This document shows, in pieces, positions 11,756 to 23,657 of a stretch of 64,000 bases of DNA. Within the stretch, counting starts at the first letter, position 1; each line of letters opens with the position of its first letter. The stretch spans positions 99,564,926-99,628,925 of the forward strand of contig CM056380.1 of the NCBI GenBank assembly GCA_029718625.1. The letters run 5' to 3'. The stretch comes from Synaphobranchus kaupii (lineage: Eukaryota > Chordata > Actinopteri > Anguilliformes > Synaphobranchidae). Under the pieces are notes generated by a model. The model had not been told where the DNA came from. It saw nothing but the letters and a program-made list of their open reading frames with translations, and made no database searches. The translations under genes were made by a program, and so were the position numbers.

Positions 11756-12244
11756 TGTATTGGAAAAGGGCCCTACTAACCTGTGTTCAATTTCAGTGAC
11801 ATCACAGAGAAAACTGTTACTTCAGGTTGGTCTGTACTGATCTTTAAAAAGCTGCTTTAGGGGGGTAAAGATTACCTTTGCCCGCACACCAGATGATTTA
11901 ATAATTAGTTGTTGTGGGGCCAAGCCAGCATGGGATCGGGATCCATTTTTCATCCTCGCTGCCATGTGGAAGTGATTCTGCCTGCCTTAATGTGAGGACT
12001 TTAGCACTGAGCCCACAGGGGCAGAGGCTGCTAAAGTTGGGACCATAGCCCTAAGCCACACTGGGTAGAATGCATGGAAAATGAAATCCTTTCAGGCTGT
12101 CAAGGAACTTCCCTGAGCCCAGATCCCACATTTCAGTCCCATTTTTCTTTCTTGACTCATGAATCAAATCAAGTCTCTCCTGTGTCGGCTCAGGAGAATA
12201 AGGTAGGAGTTCTGCAGAATTCTTGGGGAATCTGACAGGAAAAT
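11756..12244. other. Unique noncoding DNA
   Basis: No gene or recognised repeat is seen. The region is complex and of moderate GC. The minus-strand frame 12051-12257 runs into the next repeat and has no domain. Confidence 0.35.
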
Positions 12245-12545
12245 TGCTTAAAGGCATACTGAACTTTGTTAGAACATAATATAGTAGAGCTGCCTGGCCC
12301 CATTATGGGTTGTAATATTCACGCTCATCTTCATGACTTGCTTCAGTGGTCAGCTACTCTTTTGGGTATGCACAAAGAGTTGCATACCCAGCAACTGGCC
12401 AATGGAGAATGATGTATTTTTCTCTCTCCATTCACTCCCATTGAATGGTGAAACGGGTCTCAAAAGCACACTTTTAGCACGTAAATGAATGCAAACAATG
12501 CGGATTACACCAATATATAAAATCATCATACTTTTAAAGGTCATG
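12245..12545 (+). repeat. Dispersed repeat related to the cargo of the 59.3 kb MITE
   Basis: The start contains 'actgaactttgttagaac', then 'gctgcctggcccc', then 'ttttctctctccattcact'. The same words occur in the same order inside 59345-59530 (actggactttggtagaac, gttacctggcc, ttttcgctctccattcact). This indicates two diverged copies of one element. No ends or target duplication are clear here. It also contains a short hairpin-like 'gggtatgcacaaagagttgc' / 'gcatacccagcaactgg' block at about 12363-12397. Confidence 0.6.
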
Positions 12546-13178
12546 CTAACCAAGGTCCATTAAAAAAATAAAAAAAAATGTTGTGAGATTATGAATAGGC
12601 TTACGTGGTTTCTGCATGATGAAGAAATTGAGAAATCAAGTAGAAAGTTTGCTTTAGTGTTTTTCCTTTAGTTCTGAACAATGAACCCATCACAATGAAC
12701 CCATCACCAAGAGAGGTTTTTCAAAGTGATCTTTGGTGGCCCATGTAGGTGATGTAGGTGTAGTTGAATATTTGTGGATGCTTAGGCTGGTATTGTGAGC
12801 CACTTTCTGGAAACGATATGGACACTCACACTGATAAAATTGAATCAAGTGTGACCAAACAGTTTTCACTTCATAGCAGAAGAGGCCTTTTCAATGATCA
12901 GATGGCACTTATAGACGAGAAGACAATATCAATACATTTCTTCTTGGTTCAGTTCATAAAAATGTAGGAAGTTTTGGTCGTGGCGATTTGGCAACGGTAC
13001 ATTCTTCAACTTTGCTGTTGCATTACTGATGATTGAGTGTGTGTAGAGCAGTGATTTGGGACATTTCTGGCTAAAGAAGGTCCAATTTCTGAGTGGGTTA
13101 CTGCTGTTAACTTGGCGTAAAACGTCTGTCTAATGTGAAATACTCTACATATGTTGCTTCAGATTCTAAGTGAATGTG
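12546..13178. other. Noncoding DNA
   Basis: AT-rich, no gene. A small tandem duplication 'caatgaacccatcac' occurs at about 12678-12708. Confidence 0.4.
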
Positions 13179-13182
13179 TTAA

Positions 13183-13600
13183 CCCTCCTATTATGACCCA
13201 TTCAGTGTTTGATGACTCTTAAAAACCAGTTGACCTTATTTTTTTCCATTTCGACTATGACTTTTCCTAATTTGGTTGGATTAAATATAGCAAACATGCA
13301 ATAAACATGATGCTGTTTTCAAAGGTCCTGTACCAACTTTGTATACAGAGTATACAGGAGTTATTTTGACCCCAGGCTCTGTAGATGTATAAAAAATAAG
13401 AAACTAACTTTCCCATACACGTTTTAAACTTCACAAATGTTCTCCTACCTCCGGCTGTATAATGAGAATTTTATCACAGATTTAGGGAATAGGGATAAAA
13501 GGCTTAGTCAATTGGGAGACATTAAGAAGGTGTCACACAAAGTGTCAAAATTTTCTCTTGCAATAATTTTATGTTGGTTTAAACTGTTGGGGTCAATTTG
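13183..13600 (+). mobile_element. Possible truncated piggyBac-type element
   Basis: A TTAA at 13179-13182 is followed by 'ccctcctattatgaccc', an end type seen in fish TTAA elements. Downstream the words 'ttttgacccc' (about 13363) and 'ggggtcaatttga' (about 13590) are partly complementary, as in such elements. No matching right terminus with TTAA is visible, so the element is probably incomplete. Confidence 0.35.
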
Positions 13601-14597
13601 ATGGGCTTTTTATGGGCTTATGCAGAAGGAATCCGACATATTGATAATGGACAGGATACTTGCCTTGTTCTATTTCTGTATAGACAGTGAAGATGTGTGA
13701 AGGTTTGCTGTATAGACGGTGAAGATGTGTCTTTTGTTCAATACCACAATACTTGAGGCCCCAGGCCATATTTTCAGTCATGCACCTACACCAGCATTGC
13801 CCTGTCTTGTTTTTATTTATTTTTCAAAGATTCTGGGTCCGATAGACATGGCAAATTTGTCATTTTGCCAACATGATATGCTTTTCATTTTTGGAATAAT
13901 CTCATGAGCTTCCTACTAAGCTGAACGGGCAAAGAAATGGTTATCAATCTGAACAGACAAATGTCATTTCTAAACCACTTGTCTGTAGCAGATTGTCTGC
14001 CCTGACTGTAAGGCTGCAGTCATCTGAGGCTTATCCTCAGTCTTCATCTGTATTTCGGACACAAAAGGACGGTCATTCATGGAGCAAATAAAGAGGAGAA
14101 TTATTTGTAAGGCCAGGCAAGGTTCTGAAATTGGGTAGAAATCACTGTTCCTCGCCATGAGAGCTAAAAGAGGTGTGTATGACCCCGATCGGTAGGGGCT
14201 GATTGGGGTTGCTTGAAAATTCTCCCAAATTTGTTGTTGATTTATTCTGCCCCTCGATGGGATCTCAGAATCCACACCGGTACATCGAAGGGCAATATAT
14301 TTTTTCAATCATTAATCCCTCCCTGTACAGAATAAACATCCTATTTTTTCATAATTTCCAGAGATTGTTTTTACATCTCAGCAAAGGCCAACCGTACATT
14401 GAAAAACATTCCTGTGGAAACTGACCAGACTACACATGTAAGCCAGTGCAGGCTTGTTGGAGCTCTATTGGAATATGCGATTACAATAATGACGGTAATA
14501 AAAGGTGATAAAACATGTAGAAATAAAATTGAGTGTGTGAAAGTAGGCTCCGGGGTTTGAGTCATTGGGCATGTGTCCTGAGTTTCACAAGGATGAA
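13601..14597. other. Noncoding DNA
   Basis: No gene seen. A 23-bp segment built on 'tatagacagtgaagatgtgt' is duplicated at about 13675-13697 and 13710-13732, one base differing. The frames 13970-14308 minus and 14203-14424 plus overlap with no domains. Confidence 0.35.
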
Positions 14598-14995
14598 GGC
14601 TGTGTCCGAATCAGCACCCTTCCATACTATTAGGTAGGCTTGTTGAGTAGACAGGATGAGAAAATTGTTAAGTATGCAAAATTTTCTCTAAGTATAGTTT
14701 ACTTAAAACCCCCGTATGATACACTTAGATATGACACGCAGGTTCGTTTTAAAAAATGAGGTGCAGCTTCGCGACATTTTACTTCAATAACAACAAAACC
14801 AACACGTGACATGGCAGCGCAAGGGTGGGACGTCTTACGACACTTCCACAGGACGGTTTGAGAATAGTATTGAGGATATTTTTTTGCGTACTGCACGTCA
14901 CAGCTAAACAGTGCAGATTGAACAGCACACATCTGCCAGTGCACTGTACACAGGAGACAGGACGCAGTAGATAGGGCTCTGATTCGGACACAGCC
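14598..14995. mobile_element. MITE with 'ggctgtgtccgaatcag' TIRs
   Basis: The left end reads 'ggctgtgtccgaatcag' from 14598. The right end is its complement 'ctgattcggacacagcc', ending at 14995. The arms match exactly over 17 bp, then diverge apart from an 'accct' / 'agggct' echo. The element is 398 bp with no coding capacity. A clear target duplication is not visible, so the superfamily is unresolved. These termini resemble a repeat frequent in other fish genomes. Confidence 0.75.
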
Positions 14996-15342
14996 TAAGA
15001 TAAAAAAAGGGTTGCAGCAGCAGGTTTTGAGCTCATTTTCTGACCCTTAGTACCCTGCTGTAGCAGGTTTGCAGTTTAGTCGAGGTCCAATTCAGCTCCG
15101 GTTCCGATGCAGCACTGTTTTTCTTGAACCATTTCAGTTTGATGACCATATAGAATATCTGAAGAAAGGAAGCCAGCAAAATGAAAACACTCAGGCCTTC
15201 CTATCACAGCTGACCCTCATTCTCAGGGTAATGGGGCATTTTGTTTCTTTATTTCTTTATTTATATAAATACTTAAAGGAATAAAGGAAAGGAAGTTTCA
15301 GGGGTTATACTTCAGAGTGAATGGAAGTGAAGTATATTGACA

Positions 15343-15568
15343 TTGAGCCTCATTCACCAACCATTCCATGAACAAATTTGGTCTTAAGACTTTCTTTCAA
15401 ACGTTTTAATGAACATTCTGGCATTCACCAATGTTTTCTTACTTGGGATTTTTTCTTGGGTTGAACAGACGCTCAGAATGAAAACATCAGTTCAACCCAA
15501 AATGTTAGCCATTTTAAAGAAAGTCTTAAGAACAAATTTGTTCGTAGAGTGATTGGTGAATGAGGCCC
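15343..15568. mobile_element. Foldback MITE with 7-bp direct repeat
   Basis: The left arm has 'gcctcattcaccaac', 'gaacaaatttgg' and 'gtcttaagactttcttt'. The right arm carries the complements 'aaagaaagtcttaag', 'aacaaatttgttc' and 'ttggtgaatgaggc'. The arms pair imperfectly over about 60 bp, with weaker pairing inward around 'cttgggttgaac'. The sequence 'attgaca' flanks both sides (15336-15342 and 15569-15575) and is the probable target duplication. No reading frame of note. Confidence 0.85.
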
Positions 15569-15575
15569 ATTGACA

Positions 15576-18052
15576 GTAATTATTATCAGAGTCTTTGTGT
15601 TATGCATGCTTCGTGTTAAGCTCAGTGTTCCAAAATGGAAACCCTTCTGCTCATCCCAGTGAAAAAATTGGAACATTTTGCTTTACCAATCAGAATTCAG
15701 GGCAGATATAGGCCTATTTCATTTTAGGTTAAATGATATGCCAGCCTAAAGAAAAGGGCTGCACATTTCAACCGTTCTCCTCTTAACAAAGCAATAGAGC
15801 CCTGTCATATTAGGCTATGTTTGGCTTTTAAGTAATAGGTCACTGCTATATCAACCTAATTCACATTCACTCTCATTATAATCTTTTTAATTAACCGTTG
15901 TTAGGCTCTGGAGTGGGGTGTATTTTAAATGACATAGGTGCCTGATGTGATTGACAAGCTGTGCGATTTTTCTGGAGATGCATGACCAGATTTATAATCC
16001 CACCTTCCGTCTCCCTACCTCTCTGCCATTCTGATTCTCTGCCACTTGGGGTTGGGACTTTCAATTTCTGCACCATAATGCTCAGTGTGTATGTGTTATG
16101 ATTATGTATGCCTGTATGTATTATTTTTTTGGGTGGGGAGAGCTAGAAGAAGAGAAAGCAGGCTACCAGTGATTTGTGGTGCCAATGATGAGACTTGAAT
16201 TCACAGAAGGAAAATGGGATTTGGTTGCAGCTTGAACCGATAATGATGTAGCGAAAATGGATTTGTAATGGAGATGGAGATGGTGAGCAGCTAAAATGGT
16301 TTGACACAAATATTAATACAGGTGGCGAGCAGAGCTGGCAGGGGTTGTCAGGGGCTTAAGCCATCAACCATGGCCCCGTTCCGATCAAAATTAACACACT
16401 CGCTTCAGTTCTTCCCTCCAATAGAGTGAGCCCTCCAGTGATGAATCGGATGACATATACGAGGGAGCCCTTCCCGAGCGAGGGGAGTGATCGAGGAAAA
16501 AAAAAAATTTGTATTACTCGCCTAATAGCATAATTGTGGAGCGCTCACTATGTCTGATGGTAGTGAGTATTATGTGAATATAATATAAAGTGCTATATTC
16601 AGTCAATAACGTCAATGTTGAAGCTATGCATTTTTAAAAATGTTTTCACTTTTACTTTATTTTTCAATTGTAATTACAAATTTATCCAAAATGGCTAAAT
16701 TGAGCACTGCTGTAAATCATAAAATAATCGTATATTTAACTATAAATCAGCGGTTTTGGCTCATAAAACTAACTTTTGCAACAGTTTCTAGTGGGAATTA
16801 CAATTTGTTTTATCGTTATAGGGGATAGATATCTATCGGTCCAAATACCTATCCAAAACATGTCATAAAATGAATAAAATATTTTTTGTCCATTATAAAG
16901 CATATACATTTGCCCTTATGATGGTTTAATATGAAAACATTGATATCACACTGGTACGCACACCTAACTATGTAGCCTAATCATTCACTCTTGTACCTCA
17001 ATAAAACATCACTTTTTTCTGTACTTTACAGTATGTTATCTTTTGCTGCATGCTCTGGGATGACATTTCTCTGTAGTTTTTTTCTAAAATATTGCCATGC
17101 ATAATCACTCCAAGCAGATACATTTTGCATTCATCTAGCACATATCAGTGCACAGTAAATTAGAAAGAGTATTTTCCATGCCCTTAGTGAAATATAGCCT
17201 AGGGAGATACTAATACACCATAGTCTATATTATGTATGAGGAGATTACAATAAAATGATATTCCACCATTAGGAAAATGGTGGCAAATGTTCTAGCTTAA
17301 GGACAAATCAAACATAAAACACGACTGAGCCACCTATGAATGCTTACACTACAGTATGCGAAATGCACTTAAAATGCTAAAATAACAATATCAAGACAGT
17401 GGTGGAGTGGAAAAAGTTATATTGTACATATTTGAAATATTACAAGCAGTAATACTTACATATGGAGGGGAAAAATCTCTGTCATGTTTGTAGGCATATT
17501 CTCTGAAAGAATCAAAACTATGGTATCTTCTTCTGACTCACTCCCAAAATCCATGTAAGCAAGGTGAGGATATTTTCTAGCCATGCTGGGGAGTTGGCCA
17601 AATTAGTAGAAGCCGGAAAACAACAATTACGCCTCGGCGAGTGAATGCACATTTGTGCATTTTCTGTAGTTTGCGTAAAATTAAACTTATAAAACTAAAA
17701 ATGCTGTTATGTTTATTGTTCAAAGCATTCAATAGGACATTACAAACACCATTGCGAAGCATATGATGTCCACTATTGGATAAAATAATTGTCAATTAAA
17801 CCAGAATTAACTGGAATGCGTGATACACACTTTTTAGTGTTATAAAGTGTTTAGTGTTATACACATTATAAAGTGGTGCGTATTTCTCAAACGGATTGTC
17901 CAAGGCAATAAATGACCACTGAATCTTGAAAGGGACATCTCCACGCATAAAACCAATGGTAGGATTGTATATTTATTTCATATTTAGTAGCATATGTTGA
18001 TGGTAGAATGACATGGTATAATTCAAGAATTTCACTTGTTATTTTGCTATTG
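15576..18052. other. Noncoding DNA
   Basis: No gene is seen. The interval 16560-17560 is very AT-rich with no recognised element. The stretch 16370-16560 has 'gagtgagc' / 'gagcgaggggagtga' words resembling parts of a fish MITE, but no ends could be paired. 17820-17880 holds imperfect short repeats of 'tttagtgttat' and 'tataaagtg'. Confidence 0.35.
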
Positions 18053-18411
18053 AGTGAGCAGGGCATACATTCTGCCTATTGTTGGGTTTTTCTTTTTATC
18101 TTGTTGCTATGATGGAATGTAGATTTTTGGTGGTGAAAAAATATTTTTATGAACTCGCAGATAGGCAGTATTATCCACTGTGTTACGCATGGGTCGGTAT
18201 AGTTGCACGTGAGTCTGGGTGGGGGGTTGCTTGTTAAATGGGCTAGCTACGCGAAAAGCGTGACACTTAGAAACTCCATATTCGGCAGAAGTGTCAGAAA
18301 TTGTGTACTAATAAAGCTAAAACATGGAGTTTTATTGTTTCCACTTATAGTTTGGTTGCAGGATCAATGGCGCCGGCACTATGGCCACTAGGGGGCCTGC
18401 GCGAAGGGGTT
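18053..18411 (+). repeat. Unnamed dispersed repeat, copy 1
   Basis: Aligns along its length with 25640-26030 in the same orientation. Shared blocks include 'tatcttgttgctatga', 'gcttgttaaatgg', 'tttccact(t/c)atagtttgg', 'tatggccacta' and 'gcg(c/a)a(a)ggggtt'. No terminal inverted repeats, poly-A tail or target duplications are evident. A reading frame from about 18109 parallels one in copy 2, but the differences are not concentrated at third codon positions, so conserved coding is not supported. Confidence 0.75.
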
Positions 18412-19055
18412 TGACAGCTAGCTATACCTGCCACTGATATGGCGCTAGCCAGCTTGCTACATTTGGCAAAAGAAACTACTTTTAAAAAAAAAGAAAAAAG
18501 CAACTGCAAGAGCCTGATACAGATCTTTACCAGGGAGAAGTATTGCATAGCACACAGGCAATTGATGAGGCAACAATAACAATTTTATGATGGTGTTCTT
18601 ACAATAGACAAAGCTGCAAAATCACAAAATGCAGCGCTAATATCATCCATGTGCAATGTCTCATATTCGTGCAAGAATTGTTGAGATGGCAGTTTCAGTG
18701 CCAGAAACACAGCCTTGGTTAAGAACATTGTAACCTTTTGCATCCCTTGTCTGGGAATGCTGCTGCTTTTGTTCACACTACAGCTGTGGCAAAAGATTTT
18801 CGTGAATCTTGCTAGGTCCTGGCCTGGCAAATCAGAGGAACATCCTATGCGGAAAATCGACTGTTCACACATGATGTCAACACGGAAAATAGCCAAACAT
18901 TTGCAGGTTGCGATGCATGTGTGAATGGTGCTTAAATCTGTAAGCGTGCAAGCAAGTTGCACAAGCAACCTGCATAATTTTTCTTTGTCTGTCATACTAT
19001 CTGGCCTTGTAATCATGTGCATTTCAGAATGTGATCTCAGAAATGTTTGCATGTA
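18412..19055. other. Noncoding DNA, possible old repeat
   Basis: No gene accepted. A minus-strand frame of 158 codons (18585-19061) spans much of it but has no recognised domain. Paired phrases such as 'ttgttcacactac' and 'ctgttcacacatgatg' resemble motifs seen in dispersed fish repeats. I cannot name or bound an element. Confidence 0.3.
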
Positions 19056-19119
19056 CAGCATTTAAGAATCACAAAACATGGTGGATAGGCTACGAAGGTT
19101 GCTTAGCAAATGGAAAAGA

Positions 19120-19468
19120 GGTATAAGATATTTAAAAAAATTGGAGAGAAACCTATTTGGGTTGAAACGTGTACCGTCTGTTTAATATACTGAAGGCGCT
19201 AGGCAGAAAAAAAATAAAAATAAACGCACAATGTGCGGTCTTCTTCTAAACATTGTTGCCTGAAGAAGACCGCACCTGGTCGAAACGCGTTGCTGCCTTT
19301 ATGCTGAGTGCGAGTAGCCATAGCCTATATCGTTCGTCTTACCTTTCTGTATTTGAGCGCTTATTGTGCATTTATTTTGTGAATGCCTAGCGCCTTCAGT
19401 TTATTAAACAGACGGTACACTGTTTCACCCCAAATAGGTTTCTCTCCCATTTTTTTATATCTTATACC
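19120..19468. mobile_element. Long-arm hairpin MITE between 14-bp direct repeats
   Basis: The left arm (19120-19205) reads 'ggtataagatattt', 'gagagaaacctatttggg' and 'ctgaaggcgctaggca'. The right arm (about 19385-19468) reads 'tgcctagcgccttcag', 'ccaaataggtttctctc' and 'atatcttatacc'. Arms are about 85 bp. An inner perfect 14-bp stem, 'gtgcggtcttcttc' at 19233-19246 and 'gaagaagaccgcac' at 19262-19275, nests in the loop. The 14-mer 'cagcatttaagaat' occurs at 19056-19069 and 19468-19481. The right copy abuts the hairpin; the left copy lies 50 bp outside it, so the insertion may be larger than the hairpin. Confidence 0.85.
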
Positions 19469-19481
19469 AGCATTTAAGAAT

Positions 19482-19686
19482 GCAATATCAGTTCATGTAT
19501 AAAAAGGGCTGTTATTTCTACACGGACCACCCAATATGGATAATAAATAAATACCCTCGGCTCAAATTAGAGCTGACAGTCTCCACTTTAACCTCATATT
19601 CATTGCTTTATTTAAAATCCAGTGTGCTGGAGGACAGAGCCAAAACAATAAAAGAATTGTGTCACTGTCTCAGTACTTTTGCATTT

Positions 19687-19745
<59 letters not shown>

Positions 19746-21520
19746 ATTATTTTACATGTCACAGCTCAAAGCCATGCAAAATTAATTTCTTCATCTTAAT
19801 ACGTAATTTTTCTATTTGCAGTCAGGAGCAATATGCATTGATTTTATTTACTCAAACACTGCACTAATTATTGAACGCACCGCTTGTCTGATGGAAAACG
19901 TCATTGCCTGGCAATGAGTCTCACACATATTATGGTATGATAATCATTATTCCAGCATATGTGGACATGCTATTTCTTCACAACACAAGCAGTATGTTCT
20001 CTGTGGGTGTGTGTGGGAAGTGTCCTATTCTCTTCTCATATTATCACAGATGCTTAAGGAGTATAAAAATAAACACTCACATGAAATGAATTTCTAACAT
20101 CCGTGAAGCAGAAAAGACAGTATTCAGGATTGATGCAGCGCATTACAGAGAAAGAGGTCCTTTGACAGCATTTAAGTTAACTGAAATGCACGCAGAATGA
20201 CGTTTACAATATGTCGCTGACAACTAGGTCTTTAGCTGCTAATGTATACAGTTGTAATTGGAGCCATCATGTTTGGTATTTTCAGTTCCTACCCATGGTG
20301 ATGCAGAAATTGTGCCCCATGCCAAATTGCTTTTCTTCCTCTCGCTGTGTGAAAAATTGCACTTGGGCGGGACACAGGCTACCGACATAATGAAAGTGCA
20401 GGGACCTTGCCCAGCTTTGTTAAAAGTTAATTTAAATGTAGAATATTCCTTTTGTCAGACAGCACTTAGTGAGCATATTGATCCCAAATGAAAGGTGGCC
20501 AGGAGAGAAGGGCCAGGGGGCAAGTTGCAGTGCATATATCCCTCCTCCCGCGGTGGTGTCACCAGACTGCGGCTCCTCCCTTCATCCATTCCCAGTCAAT
20601 GTGGTCTTCTGTTTCTTTTTTTTCTTCCTTTTTCTTCCTCTCTTTACTTTTCACAGATGTAGAGGTTTCTTCCTAGTCAACGCCCAAGTTTTATCCATCA
20701 GTTTTATCAACCTATGAAATATACTGTGTGAAATAATCTAAAATCGATCAGGGAACTAAAAGAATTCTGTTCCTAGTGGCCATGTGGGACGTCATAACTC
20801 CTGTTAATAGTCTGAAGAATGACCCTGGAACTCTTGCGCGGCATCACCTAGCCCAGACCGATCAGGTCCCTCCTCTCCCTGTAAATCTTTAATATAGCTG
20901 GATAATATATGCACTATGGATTTCTGTAATGGCCAGATCCAGTGCAATACAATGCTGTAAATAGCCTTTGGCCAAAAATAAATTGCGATAAATAGTTCCC
21001 ACCCATCTCAAGTGCAGACGCTCTGGGTGAAGAGCCTGCAAATAAGGAGCAGTGGACGCGTGACCTATGATTTAAAAACCCGTGTATGATTAACTTGTTA
21101 ATTAGTTTACCGAAACCTCGGTCGTCTTAATCAGAGGAGTGTAAGACCATTTTGTTTAGTATATCCATCCTCTAGACCCACATTAGTAATGGCTGCAGGA
21201 CCCAGACACAGTTAATGTGGGACCTAATAGCCCAATTAGAGGGCATGCATCGCACAGATGTCTAGCAGAGATTGCCCTTATTTCGGAGCGGTGTTACGGG
21301 GCTAAACGGAAATGTTTTTGGACCGCTCCTCGCTTGGGGCTTGGAAGTAATGTATCTGCTCCTTTCCAAGTGTTTCAAGAAAGTACTAAAAACGTAGTTA
21401 TTAGTATTATAAAATCTGGTTCTTTATTAGATTTAAAGGCTTAACTTTTCAGCCTGATTTCTTTATCGTTTAGCAAGAACACCAGTGACGATAGTAAAAA
21501 TACAGCTTTTTTTTTTGAAG
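19482..21520. other. Unique noncoding DNA
   Basis: No gene. The interval 20880-21450 is complex and evenly composed, with homeodomain-type words such as 'gttaattag' near 21090. It is a candidate conserved regulatory block. The frame 20469-20717 is driven by a T-rich run. Confidence 0.35.
19691..19744. repeat. (GT)27 microsatellite
   Basis: Uninterrupted GT dinucleotides, 54 bp. Confidence 0.97.
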
Positions 21521-21692
21521 TGGTTAGCACTGTCGCCTCACAGCAAGAAGGGTCCGGGTTTGAATCCCGGCCGAGGGCCTTTCTGTGTGGAGTTTGCATG
21601 TTCTCCCCGTGTCCTCTGGGTACTCCGGTTTCCTCCCACAGTCCGAAGACATGCAGGTTAGGCTAATTGGTGTGTGCGGATGGATGGATGGA
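21521..21692 (+). mobile_element. Fish SINE, internally shortened copy
   Basis: Begins 'tggttagcactgtcgcctc', has the B-box-like 'gtttgaatcccgg' and the core 'gtttgcatgttctcccc' to 'agacatgcaggttaggc'. It jumps from 'gctaattgg' almost directly to a short ATGG tail. Compared with 3350-3709 it lacks about 150 bp of the 3' region and a short stretch after 'cccgtgtcc'. A T-rich run precedes the head. Confidence 0.82.
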
Positions 21693-22883
21693 CTTACTAC
21701 AGAATTATACGTGAACTCCATATGTTGTACTTGTATTGAGAATTATTGTCACTTTAGTTGGCAGGTTTTTAAATACATGTTAATGTGTGCCTGCCTCTCC
21801 ACCAATTGAGCCCCAGTCCTGTGGGAAGGGTTAGGTCTGAAGAACCACCTCAGAGCGCTGTTATGTAGCCAAGCATTAGGAGAAGGTCCAGATTGGGGTG
21901 GGAGTGCAGGACCGATAGGGGTCTTCATGTATGTTGGCCTGAACACCAGAGTGGCAAGACATAGAGGGTCCTTGTGCCTCAGCATTGCAGTGAAGTTAGT
22001 CTGGGCGTAGCAGCGCAGACTTCTCAGTCCATTAGTCCTGTCTTCAATTAAAGAGTGGCCAGTCTAATGTACAGACAAATGAGGTGAGATGCGCCACAGT
22101 CTCTTTGGTTTCTGTTTCAACTGGAGCGAGGCACATAGAGATGAGCATGTCTCAGTGGGCGTAGGTGTGATAGCAGGTGCATTGTGGGTGTTTTGTTCTA
22201 GTTGTCTAAAGGGTGTACTAACTTCAGCTAAAGGTGATGTTTGCAGTGTGCAGTTTTAATTAGGGCTGAGGTTTACAGACCTTTGCTGCTGGCTCTGAAT
22301 TGATTTTTCTAATGGTGGATTTCAGCACTGTAGGGATATGTTGGTGGTGGAAGGCTGCTAGGTAAATTAACCCTTTTTGTATCGCAGCGCCTTAGCTGAC
22401 CCCCCGTCACCATGGAGGTGTGAAATGTTTGGTTTCTGTCCACTTCTTTTTCTGACACACTCCCAGGGAAAATCCTGCCAGATGTGGCCACCCAAGCTTA
22501 TCATATTCACACCCCAAATGATCGCGCTGGGCATGTGCCGAGTGAGTGATCAGCAGCGTTCATCATATCTCATTGTCATTCGTACTTCGATTCAATCATT
22601 TACCACAGGGCCCAAATATGCAAGACAATTTGGATCAATATTTACCTCAGGATTAAAAAAAAAAACGAACCATACGTGGAACATAATTAATATTGTTTTA
22701 GATCTTAATGTATATGCGCACGTGTGCACCTTTCAGGCGTGTGCCTGCATGCTTTCCTTTGGCTTTTAACTGAACCAAGAATCAGAGTTGCATTAGCGCA
22801 ACTGTTTATTCAAGTTGACCTTCCTGTACACAGAAATTAAATCTCTGTATCATCCCCATGCTTCTTCACTTCAACACACTGTT

Positions 22884-22885
<2 letters not shown>

Positions 22886-22916
<31 letters not shown>

Positions 22917-22929
22917 CGTACGCACATAC

Positions 22930-22963
<34 letters not shown>
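22886..22963. repeat. Inverted (CA)n ... (TG)n tract
   Basis: A 29-bp CA tract (22886-22914) is followed by a 19-bp spacer and a 30-bp TG tract (22934-22963). The two are mutually complementary and can form a long stem. The spacer holds the small palindrome 'gcgtacgc'. Confidence 0.95.
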
Positions 22964-22964
<1 letters not shown>

Positions 22965-23578
22965 TTGACGTGATTTTCTCACATGTACAGAGAAAAACGT
23001 TACAGCCATACAGGTTCTCCTGACCTCCCGGGCTGCTGACGATGTTGCAGTTTCTGCAACTTGTATTTGAATTGAAGTAGGAGTATGTCCGATGTTGTGG
23101 GCAGCATTACCGCACCCGTACTTTCTCCCCCAGGCATGGGGCTACATTACAAACTGAAACAGGTCAGAAGCTCTGCATCGGCTTTCTCCAGAAACCGACA
23201 GAGGTCAGGGATGTGAAGAGGGTGTGCTGGAAGGGATGGTTTAAAATTTTCCTCTTGTGTAATCAGTGTTGTGCAAAGTCTGAGGTGAGCTTGCTCTTAG
23301 CATATTGACATCTTTGGGTGACTGACCCCCATATACTGAGTAACTCCATAGTCTAAGGAGTAATGGCCCTTCCAATAAAGCTGCTTTTCCTGGGTACTTT
23401 CTGAAAAATAGGCTGAAATCTGGACAGATGTGTATGTCACCCACTTGTAGTAATTGCAAAAACATGGATCTTGTGCACGGTGGTTTATGGTGTTTTAAGC
23501 ATGTGTGTAAGTGATTTGTGAAGACGCTGTCTGGTGGAGTGATTTAATGCTTTAGCTATTTGTGTGCTGTGCATTTCT

Positions 23579-23590
23579 GTGTGCTTGTGC

Positions 23591-23645
<55 letters not shown>

Positions 23646-23657
23646 TGCGTGTGTGTA
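23579..23657. repeat. (GT)n microsatellite
   Basis: Perfect GT core at about 23595-23642 with interrupted GT-rich flanks. Confidence 0.95.

Noticed and set aside
18585..19061. 158-codon minus-strand open frame
   Set aside because: No domain. It lies in sequence that looks like decayed repeat and ends at the hairpin element's left direct repeat.
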